Source of the DNA: Xanthobacteraceae bacterium
Lineage (GTDB): Bacteria > Pseudomonadota > Alphaproteobacteria > Rhizobiales > Xanthobacteraceae
DNA: 64,000 bases
Direction: 5' to 3'
Assembly (NCBI GenBank): GCA_022844205.1
Contig: JALHMF010000002.1
Location: 186,001-250,000, forward strand
Positions 55,996 through 64,000 of the stretch are shown here, piece after piece. The stretch's first letter is position 1; each line of letters starts with the position of its first letter. Under the pieces are notes generated by a model. It worked only from the letters and a program-made list of their open reading frames with translations, was not told where the DNA came from and searched no databases. The translations under genes were made by a program, and so were the position numbers.

Positions 55996-56436
55996 GTGAA
56001 CATCCTTGTCCGCTTTTTCATCGTCCTGTTCGCCTACTGGATCGCGACCATCGCCGCGGGCGCTGTGCTCGTCTTTGGTGCGGTCAGCCCCAGTCTTTCC
56101 ACGCCGCCTCCGGGTTCGGACGAATGGCCGGTACTTTGGTTCCTGATGGTCGCGACGAGCGTTGTCGTCGCGGCGATCGCCTTCGTGCCGTCCGCCATCG
56201 CCATCCTGATCACCGAGGCATTCGGCTGGCGCTGGCTCGTACTCTACGCCGTCGCCGGCGCAGCCATCGGTGTGTCCTGCGCGTACTGGGCGGGCTTTAT
56301 CGAATGGAGTCCGGAGGTGAGCGCCGGCCTTCCGCGCACCGGCAACACCGAACTCATGGCCGCGGCCGGCATCGCGGCGGGCTTCGTCTATTGGCTGATC
56401 GCAGGCCGCCGCGCGGGCGGCTGGCGCGATCTTTAG
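55996..56436 (+). CDS. Small polytopic membrane protein of unknown function
   Basis: A 146-residue protein with four predicted helices (about 5-28, 45-68, 70-92 and 115-135) and no motif I recognise. GTG 55996 lies two bases past the rlmN stop; TTG 55990 overlapping the stop would add two residues. Close spacing suggests cotranscription with rlmN and perhaps argG 70 bases later. Confidence 0.75.
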   Translation: MNILVRFFIVLFAYWIATIAAGAVLVFGAVSPSLSTPPPGSDEWPVLWFLMVATSVVVAAIAFVPSAIAILITEAFGWRWLVLYAVAGAAIGVSCAYWAGFIEWSPEVSAGLPRTGNTELMAAAGIAAGFVYWLIAGRRAGGWRDL

Positions 56437-56506
56437 CCTCCCTTTGCGTCGTCGCATCGCCCGCATATAACGGCCCGGTTCGGTGTCGTGTTTTCCGGGG
56501 CGAGCA

Positions 56507-57739
56507 ATGAAAAAAGACATCAAGAAGGTTGTGCTGGCCTATTCGGGCGGTCTCGACACTTCGGTCATTCTGAAATGGCTGCAGACCACCTATGGCTGCG
56601 AGGTCGTCACCTTCACCGCCGATCTGGGCCAGGGCGAGGAAGTGGAGCCCGCGCGCAAGAAGGCGGTGCTGCTCGGCATCAAGCCGGAGAACATCTACAT
56701 CGAAGACCTGCGCGAGGAATTCGTGCGGGATTATGTGTTTCCGATGTTCCGCGCGAACACGGTGTACGAGGGCCAGTATCTGCTCGGCACTTCCATCGCG
56801 CGGCCGCTCATTGCAAAAAAGCAGATCGAAATCGCGCACAAGACCGGCGCCGATGCGGTCGCGCACGGCGCGACCGGCAAAGGCAACGATCAGGTCCGTT
56901 TTGAACTGACCTATTACGCGCTCGATCCGAACATCCACGTCATCGCGCCGTGGCGCGAATGGGATCTGACTTCGCGCACGAGGCTGCTGGAATTCGCCGA
57001 GACGCATCAGATTCCGATCGCCAAGGACAAGCGCGGCGAAGCGCCGTTCTCGGTCGATGCGAATCTTCTGCACTCATCCTCGGAAGGCAAGGTGCTGGAA
57101 GACCCGAACGTCGAAGCGCCGGAGTATGTCTACCAGCGCACGATTTCGCCGGAGCAGGCGCCCGACAAGGCGACGGAAATCTCCATCGACTTTGAAAAGG
57201 GCGATCCGGTCGCGGTTGACGGCAAGAAGCTATCTCCCGCAGCGCTGCTGACCAAGCTGAACGAACTCGGCAGGGCGAACGGCATCGGCCGCCTCGACCT
57301 CGTGGAAAACCGTTTTGTCGGCATGAAATCGCGCGGGGTGTACGAGACGCCCGGCGGCACGATCCTGCTCGCCGCCCATCGCGCCATTGAATCGATCACG
57401 CTCGACCGCGAGGCCGCACACCTCAAGGACGCGTTGATGCCGCGCTACGCGGAGCTGATCTATTACGGCTTCTGGTTCGCGCCGGAACGCGACATGTTGC
57501 AAGCACTCATTAATAAGAGTCAGGAATTTGTCGCCGGCCGCGTGAAACTGAAGCTCTACAAGGGCAATGTCTCCGTCACCGGTCGCGACAGTCCTTACTC
57601 GCTCTACAATCAGGACCTTGTGACGTTCGAGGAAGGCGCCGTCGCCTACGACCACCGCGACGCGCAGGGCTTCATCAAGTTGAATGCCTTGAGACTGCGC
57701 ACTTTTGGGATGCGCAAGCGGAAGATGGACAAGAAATAA
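56507..57739 (+). CDS. argG: Argininosuccinate synthase
   Basis: Condenses citrulline and aspartate with ATP in arginine synthesis. The 410 residues have the ATP pyrophosphatase loop [11 protein letters not shown], the citrulline/aspartate region [14 protein letters not shown] and the C-terminal [16 protein letters not shown] 56507 begins [10 protein letters not shown]. Confidence 0.98.
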   Translation: MKKDIKKVVLAYSGGLDTSVILKWLQTTYGCEVVTFTADLGQGEEVEPARKKAVLLGIKPENIYIEDLREEFVRDYVFPMFRANTVYEGQYLLGTSIARPLIAKKQIEIAHKTGADAVAHGATGKGNDQVRFELTYYALDPNIHVIAPWREWDLTSRTRLLEFAETHQIPIAKDKRGEAPFSVDANLLHSSSEGKVLEDPNVEAPEYVYQRTISPEQAPDKATEISIDFEKGDPVAVDGKKLSPAALLTKLNELGRANGIGRLDLVENRFVGMKSRGVYETPGGTILLAAHRAIESITLDREAAHLKDALMPRYAELIYYGFWFAPERDMLQALINKSQEFVAGRVKLKLYKGNVSVTGRDSPYSLYNQDLVTFEEGAVAYDHRDAQGFIKLNALRLRTFGMRKRKMDKK

Positions 57740-57814
57740 GAATCATCCTGCCGCTAGCGGTGTCACGAAGCCGTGCCTATCTAGAGCGGGTTCGCGCCGC
57801 GCGCTGGAGATTTC

Positions 57815-58933
57815 ATGCCCTGGTCCCTCACCGTCGGATACGTCGCCGGAACGGCGGTTCGTATCCACGCCACGTTCGCTCTGTTTCTGGTCTGGATCTG
57901 GGTCACCTATTATCAGCGCGGAGGCACGGAAGCGGCGTGGGAAGGTGTTGCCTTCGTCTCGCTGCTGTTCCTCTGCGTGCTGCTGCACGAGTTCGGCCAT
58001 ATCTTCGCAGCCCGCCGCTACGGTGTGAAGACGCCGGACGTGACGCTCTGGCCGTTCGGCGGCATCGCCAACCTGGAACGCATTCCCGAAAAGCCTTCCG
58101 AAGAACTCGTCGTCGCCATTGCCGGGCCGCTCGTGAATGTCGTGATCGCGGCGGTGTTGCTGCTCTATCTCGGCGCGACCGTCGATGTCGCCAGCCTGAC
58201 AAAAATCGAGGACCCCGCCGTCTCGATGGTGGCGAAGCTTGCCGGCGCCAACATCTTCCTCGTTCTCTTCAACATGGTGCCCGCCTTTCCGATGGACGGC
58301 GGGCGCGTGTTGCGCGCGTTGCTTGCGATCAAATTCGGTTTCGCCCGCGCCACCGAATACGCCGCTGGCATCGGACAGGGATTTGCCATTTTGTTTGGGC
58401 TGCTTGGCATCATCACCGGCAATTTCATGCTCGTCATCATCGCGGTGTTCGTGTTCCTCGCCGCTTCCGGCGAAGCGGGTCATGCGCAACTAAGTTCGGT
58501 TGCTCGCGGCACCCTCGTTTCCGATGCGATGATCACCAGGTTCCAATCGCTGAACACCCAGTCTCGCGTGAGCGATGCGCTCGACGCGCTGATCCATTCG
58601 ACCCAGAAAGAGTTCCCGATTGTCGATGGGGGCGAGCACCTGCGCGGCGTCCTCACCCGCGATGCGATGATCCGCGCCCTCAAGGACAAGGGCCCCGACA
58701 CACCGGTGCTGGAAGTCATGGAAACGGACATCCCGACCGTTCCCGCCCGGGCAAAACTGGAATCAGCCCTCAAATGCCTGACCGGCCCTCAATCCAAGCC
58801 GGTAGTGGGTGTTACTGATGTTCAAGGGCGTCTCGTCGGCTTTCTCACCGCCGAAAACCTCGGCGAGATGATGCTCATTCAGTCGGCCCGCGGTGATAAA
58901 GCCTTCGGCCCATGGGGGCGCCGCCCCGCCTGA
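57815..58933 (+). CDS. Site-2 protease-family M50 peptidase with CBS domains
   Basis: A 372-residue intramembrane metalloprotease. The catalytic helix is LLHEFGHIFAARR (HExxH at about 58-62) and the third zinc ligand lies in FNMVPAFPMDGG. A tandem CBS pair occupies about residues 240-355 (SDAMITRFQSLNTQSRVSDA and VLEVMETDIPTVPARAKL). Cleaves membrane-embedded substrates such as anti-sigma factors; the target is unknown. Confidence 0.93.
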   Translation: MPWSLTVGYVAGTAVRIHATFALFLVWIWVTYYQRGGTEAAWEGVAFVSLLFLCVLLHEFGHIFAARRYGVKTPDVTLWPFGGIANLERIPEKPSEELVVAIAGPLVNVVIAAVLLLYLGATVDVASLTKIEDPAVSMVAKLAGANIFLVLFNMVPAFPMDGGRVLRALLAIKFGFARATEYAAGIGQGFAILFGLLGIITGNFMLVIIAVFVFLAASGEAGHAQLSSVARGTLVSDAMITRFQSLNTQSRVSDALDALIHSTQKEFPIVDGGEHLRGVLTRDAMIRALKDKGPDTPVLEVMETDIPTVPARAKLESALKCLTGPQSKPVVGVTDVQGRLVGFLTAENLGEMMLIQSARGDKAFGPWGRRPA

Positions 58934-59035
58934 AATGGACACCATAGGCGAATGGGCCGCATTGGCATTGGGTTGCCATGTCATTTTTGATCGCTAGATT
59001 GCGCCGCTTCCACCCCGCCAGAGATTGATTCAACA

Positions 59036-60862
<1,827 letters not shown>

Positions 60863-60901
60863 AAGCCGGGTGTGACCAATAGGTCGCACTTCGGTCCCTA
60901 A

Positions 60902-60917
60902 TTAACCTTCCGTTAAC
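60902..60917 (+). promoter_or_regulatory. CtrA-like binding site
   Basis: TTAA at 60902-60905, seven bases, then TTAAC at 60913-60917 is an exact match to the alphaproteobacterial CtrA full-site consensus TTAA-N7-TTAA(C). It lies 43 bases upstream of the GNAT gene, where a promoter is expected. Sequence match only. Confidence 0.5.
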
Positions 60918-60959
60918 GAAAGCCTTGAAGCGGGGCCATGCCTTTGCTTCGATTGGGAC

Positions 60960-61469
60960 ATGAGCACGGTCCTGATCGATATCCGCCGCGCGCGGGCCGA
61001 AGATGCAGTGCCTCTCGCCGAGGCCCACGACGAGGCTTGGCGCACGGCCTATCTCGGCCTCATTCCGGGACCGGAATTGGAGAAGCTCGTGACCCGCCGT
61101 GGCCCGTCCTGGTGGGACGCCGCCATCCGCCGCGGCTCGCGGATTTCACTCCTGATGTTCGGCGACGAGATCGCCGGCTACACGAATTATGGCCGCAATC
61201 GCGCAAAGAGCCTGCCCTATGGCGGAGAAGTCTATGAACTGTATCTCCGCCCGGAATATCAGGGTATCGGCTTCGGCCGGAAACTGTTCGCGATGGCGAA
61301 ACGCGACCTCACCCAGGCCGGTCACTCCGGTCTCGTCGTGTGGGCGCTCACCGACAACGATCCCGCGGTGAATTTCTATCGCTCCATGGGCGGTCGCGCC
61401 GTCGCGCGATCGACCGAACGCTTCGGCCAGAAGGTTCTCGACAAGGTCGCCTTCGCCTGGATGCGCTGA
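60960..61469 (+). CDS. GNAT family N-acetyltransferase
   Basis: A 169-residue GNAT with an N-terminal alpha1 (EAHDEAWRTAYLGLIPG), beta-4 YELYLRPEYQGIGFGRKLF that carries the Q-x-x-G-x-G acetyl-CoA loop, and AVNFYRSMGGRAV in the fourth motif. Substrate unknown. A CtrA-like site lies in its upstream region. It is convergent with a DUF167 pseudogene. Confidence 0.92.
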   Translation: MSTVLIDIRRARAEDAVPLAEAHDEAWRTAYLGLIPGPELEKLVTRRGPSWWDAAIRRGSRISLLMFGDEIAGYTNYGRNRAKSLPYGGEVYELYLRPEYQGIGFGRKLFAMAKRDLTQAGHSGLVVWALTDNDPAVNFYRSMGGRAVARSTERFGQKVLDKVAFAWMR

Positions 61470-61475
61470 AGAGTC

Positions 61476-61798
61476 TTACCGGGTCGATTTCCGCGCGCTG
61501 ACGATTTCTTCAAGCCTTGCGATAATTTCGGCTGAGTTTCAGCTTACCGAAACGTTTTGATTCGCACTGTCTCTCCCTGAACGATCTTCAGGGCTGGACG
61601 CGGGAATCTTAGCGGTTTTAGCCAGCAGTTTTCTTAGCGAATCGTTTGCTGTCAGCTGGCGCACGCACGCGCATTTTCACACATTGACCGTCGGAAAGCG
61701 TCTCAATGCCGCCGATAGAATCGCGCCCGCCTTTCGGAGTCGCGCACAACAACTAGCAGCGATCTTGCGAAATTCGTCAGAGTCTCGCGCCACTCAAC
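61476..61798 (-). pseudogene. Decayed DUF167 (YggU-like) gene
   Basis: Directly after yggT on the same strand, pieces of the DUF167 protein occur in order but in different frames: PKGGRDSIGGIETLSDG (from 61737), MRVRAPADSK, LLAKTAKIPASS, LKIVQGETVRIKTFR and SAEIIARLEEIVS ending at TAA 61476. The breaks coincide with extra bases in an A-run (61629-61632) and a C-run (61591-61593 complement), a shift near a CGCG run (about 61740), and an in-frame TGA. No intact frame exists. yggT-DUF167 is a known gene order. Confidence 0.8.
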
Positions 61799-62077
61799 TC
61801 AGTTGAAGGCCCAGAACAATAGGCGCTCGGCGAATAGCAGGATCAGGATCAGGATCACCGGTGAAATGTCGAGTCCACCCAGGTTGGGCAACACGCTGCG
61901 GATCGGGCGCAGCACCGGCTCGGTCAGCCGGTAGAGCGCATCGCCGATCGTGCGAACCACATTGTTGTACGGGTTCACGACATTGAATGCGATCAGCCAA
62001 GACAAAACCGCCGACGCGATCAAGATCCAGATGTAAAGCGTGATGATAGTAGAGATAAGCCAGAAGAACGGATTCAT
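61799..62077 (-). CDS. YggT family membrane protein
   Basis: A 92-residue protein with two YggT-type helices (MNPFFWLISTIITLYIWILI and ILILILLFAERLLFWAF) flanking a conserved periplasmic/cytoplasmic loop LYRLTEPVLRPIRSVLPNLGG. Family members are linked to osmotic or cell-division functions. ATG 62077 starts it; a DUF167 pseudogene follows at once. Confidence 0.93.
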   Translation of the reverse strand: MNPFFWLISTIITLYIWILIASAVLSWLIAFNVVNPYNNVVRTIGDALYRLTEPVLRPIRSVLPNLGGLDISPVILILILLFAERLLFWAFN

Positions 62078-62241
62078 ACGACACTCCAGCGGACCGATGC
62101 TCGATCAATAGCCGTGCACGAAGCGGCGGAAAAGGCCGGGGAACATATTTTCCCGTCCAACTTAAGCAACATCGGGCCGCCGTCGCCTTGACACCCTTCC
62201 AAATGGCGGACTAGACCCTCCGGCGATACATCCCAGATTTC

Positions 62242-62317
<76 letters not shown>

Positions 62318-62343
62318 TTCCCCGTTATTCGCTACGCTCAAGC

Positions 62344-62364
62344 CTCGGCGCAGCCGGGTTTTTT
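62344..62364 (+). terminator. Intrinsic terminator after tRNA-Ala
   Basis: A 6-base stem CTCGGC (62344-62349) with GCCGGG (62353-62358), one G:T pair, around GCA is followed by six T residues (62359-62364). The position 27 bases past the tRNA makes it the probable end of the tRNA transcript. Confidence 0.8.
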
Positions 62365-62383
62365 GCTGTGGGCCAAAAAACGA

Positions 62384-62423
62384 ACGGGAGACGGCCGGAG
62401 GGGTCATTCCAGCCGTCTCCCGT
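62384..62423. repeat. Perfect 12-base inverted repeat between tRNA-Ala and the amidotransferase
   Basis: ACGGGAGACGGC (62384-62395) and its exact complement at 62412-62423 flank 16 bases. It lies in the 268-base spacer beside the tRNA gene. It has no T-tract. It could be a repeat of the genome-wide palindrome type or a decayed attachment remnant; I cannot decide. Confidence 0.5.
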
Positions 62424-62585
62424 CGATTGTTTTGACCGGCTACGCAAAAACCAGATGCCGGCTGGGTTCTGTCAGCAAGCCGGTTGCCACCGCGAAAAAA
62501 CACGCTGCCCGCGACATGTCGTGGGTCGCCCCGTCCGCGATTCAAAATCTGGTTTAGCTGAAATCACCCGCGCGCTTCGCGCGTC

Positions 62586-63326
62586 TCATTTTGCGAGGAA
62601 ATTCGCATTTTGCGAAAGTTTTTCCTCGTCCGCCGGCTGCATCAGGCCCGTCCAGTAATCGAGGAACTGATCGAGCCAGCGCTGGGTCTTCGCATCATGG
62701 ATCGCGCGGCCCTCGAAATGATCCTCTCGCGGACGCGCATTCGGCAGGGTCAGGCGCTCATGGCCACGCGTGGTCCAGCGGCACATCATGTGATGCGTTA
62801 CTTCGCAATGGAACTGGATGCCGAAGGCGGCCGGCCCATATTGAAACGCCTGATTGGGAAACGTGTCGCTCTCCGCGAGCCGCACGGCATCGGCGGGCAG
62901 ATCGAAGCCCTCGCGGTGCCACTGATAGATGTAATCCGGCCAATCGAAGAGTTTTTCGCCCTCCGGCGTAGCCCGCAGCGGGTAATAGCCGACCTCGACC
63001 AGCCCCTCCGGGTGGAAGTCCACCTTCGCGCCGAGATTTCGCGCAAGCACCTGCGCGCCGAGACAGATGCCGAGAAACGGTTTCTGTTCCTCCAGCGCGA
63101 CCGAGGTCCATTCGATTTCCTCGCGCACATAAGGATCGTCGTCATTGGCGCTCATCGGGCCGCCGAAGATGATGACGCCATCGTGTTCGTCGAGGGTTTT
63201 GGGAAGCGTGTCGCCGAAGCGCGGGCGGCGCGCGTCGATGCTGAAGCCGCGTTCGATGAGGCGATGCGCAAGACGGCCGGGCGTCGAGTGTTCCTGATGG
63301 AGGATCGCCAGAATTTTCCGGTTCAT
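62586..63326 (-). CDS. Class I glutamine amidotransferase-like protein
   Basis: A 246-residue protein with the triad nucleophile cysteine in LGICLGAQ and the His-x-Glu pair in FHCEVT, and the N-terminal ILAILHQEHSTPG. Stand-alone GATase1 proteins of this type resemble GuaA amidotransferase domains; the acceptor is unknown. ATG 63326 (MNRKILAIL) is used rather than the longer frame. Confidence 0.9.
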   Translation of the reverse strand: MNRKILAILHQEHSTPGRLAHRLIERGFSIDARRPRFGDTLPKTLDEHDGVIIFGGPMSANDDDPYVREEIEWTSVALEEQKPFLGICLGAQVLARNLGAKVDFHPEGLVEVGYYPLRATPEGEKLFDWPDYIYQWHREGFDLPADAVRLAESDTFPNQAFQYGPAAFGIQFHCEVTHHMMCRWTTRGHERLTLPNARPREDHFEGRAIHDAKTQRWLDQFLDYWTGLMQPADEEKLSQNANFLAK

Positions 63327-63391
63327 TGCCGAATGCCGCTTGCCTGTATCCAAGCGGTGGCATGAATCGGCAAGCCCTTTCAAGGTGCGGA

Positions 63392-64000
63392 TTACCGCTG
63401 TTTTCTCGCGCGGAAATGGGCGGCAGCAAGGATCAGCGGCCGCGGCAGGCGCGGCCCAAGAAACGCGATCATCTTATTGAACAAGCCCGGGATCACCACC
63501 CGCTTGCCGCGCTCAAAACCGCGCCAGCCCTCGCGCGCGACTTGCGTAGCGGAAGTGTGCGGAATTCCGGGAAACATCCGGCGCTTGCTGCCGGGTCTTG
63601 CCCGCTCCTGAAAACCGCTCGGCGTCGGGCCGGGACAAAGTGCGGTCACCCGTACCCGGCCGTCTAGTTCGGCGTAGAGGGCCTCGGAAAACGAAAGCAC
63701 ATACGCCTTGCTCGCGTAATAAACCGCCATGCCCGGACCGGGCACGAACGACGCAACGGAAGCGACATTCAGGATGCCGCCTTTCGCATCGATAATTTCC
63801 GGGAGAAAACGCGCGGTCAGGTCGGTCAGCGCGCGGACATTCAGATCGACCATGCCAAGCTGATCCGTGCGATCTAAATTTTCGAGTTCGCCTGAAAGAC
63901 CGTAGCCGGCATTGTTCACAAGTTCGGCGACGCTCAGATTTTTAGCGGCCAGCATTTCGGCGATTTTGTCCGCAGACCCCGTCAGCGAAAGATCGAGCGG
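63392..64000 (-). CDS. Short-chain dehydrogenase/reductase, 5' end cut by window edge
   Basis: The frame continues past the window edge (upstream codons read PLDLSLTGSADKIAEM), so the first in-frame methionine inside is not the true start. NNAGYG is the SDR central motif, VASVASFVPGPG contains the catalytic serine, and YYASKAY is YxxxK. The N-terminal TGxxxGxG loop lies outside. Substrate unknown. Confidence 0.93.
   Translation of the reverse strand, partial: PLDLSLTGSADKIAEMLAAKNLSVAELVNNAGYGLSGELENLDRTDQLGMVDLNVRALTDLTARFLPEIIDAKGGILNVASVASFVPGPGMAVYYASKAYVLSFSEALYAELDGRVRVTALCPGPTPSGFQERARPGSKRRMFPGIPHTSATQVAREGWRGFERGKRVVIPGLFNKMIAFLGPRLPRPLILAAAHFRARKQR

Overview
The window looks like chromosomal core sequence from a GC-rich alphaproteobacterium of the order Hyphomicrobiales (Rhizobiales), most like the Bradyrhizobium/Rhodopseudomonas/Pseudolabrys side of the order. 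The grounds are gene order (mdh-sucC-sucD-sucA-sucB-lpd; rpsP-rimM-trmD-rplS-leuC beside ffh; dapF-mtaB-ftsY-yciB running into the ccm genes and acnA), lineage-typical small families (DUF2794, IalB-like, ZapE next to mdh) and palindromic intergenic repeats of the kind common in that group. This is inference from gene content; no database was searched.

Layout. 1-9234 (minus strand) carries the TCA segment lpdA (only 11 codons present)-sucB-sucA-sucD-sucC-mdh plus zapE. 9512-11410 holds a GNAT, a very lysine-rich small protein behind a 540-base leader, and a VOC protein. 11474-14883 is sdhCDAB, with a divergent LysR regulator. 15974-19608 holds a secreted esterase, a MaoC hydratase/CoA-ester lyase pair and a beta-carbonic anhydrase. 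19743-29080 contains asd, a sulfite dehydrogenase with its cytochrome, leuB, leuD and leuC, and several small membrane or secreted proteins. 29086-32945 is the ribosome and SRP block rplS-trmD-rimM-rpsP-ffh. 33285-38270 holds an MBL hydrolase and the coupled dapF-mtaB-ftsY-yciB run. 38390-42047 is a cytochrome c maturation cluster (ccmA, ccmB, ccmC, ccmD, ccmG) interrupted by an unrecognised cysteine-containing membrane-anchored protein. 42301-47678 has acnA, DUF1223, an AT-rich 67-residue gene behind a possible structured RNA, DUF2794 and a Bax-inhibitor-1 protein. 47833-54100 holds an ABC pair divergent from a TesA-like esterase, then thpR, phhB, DUF1232 and a quinone oxidoreductase. 54265-64000 has an IalB-like protein, rlmN, argG, a site-2 protease, typA, a GNAT, a frameshifted DUF167 pseudogene behind yggT, tRNA-Ala(CGC), a glutamine amidotransferase and a partial SDR.

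Functionally the window is dominated by central metabolism: five of the eight TCA steps in full plus most of the 2-oxoglutarate dehydrogenase complex. Around this sit leucine and lysine/threonine branch biosynthesis, membrane targeting by Ffh and FtsY, and respiratory cytochrome assembly.

I saw no CRISPR array, prophage, complete insertion sequence, defence island or secondary-metabolite cluster, and nothing I can call a new multi-gene system. The best leads are small: the extra gene inside the ccm cluster, the possible attenuated leader before an AT-rich small gene (45839-46246), a 36-residue membrane protein coupled to a metallopeptidase, a MITE-like repeat that supplies stop codons to two convergent genes, and the decayed DUF167 gene.
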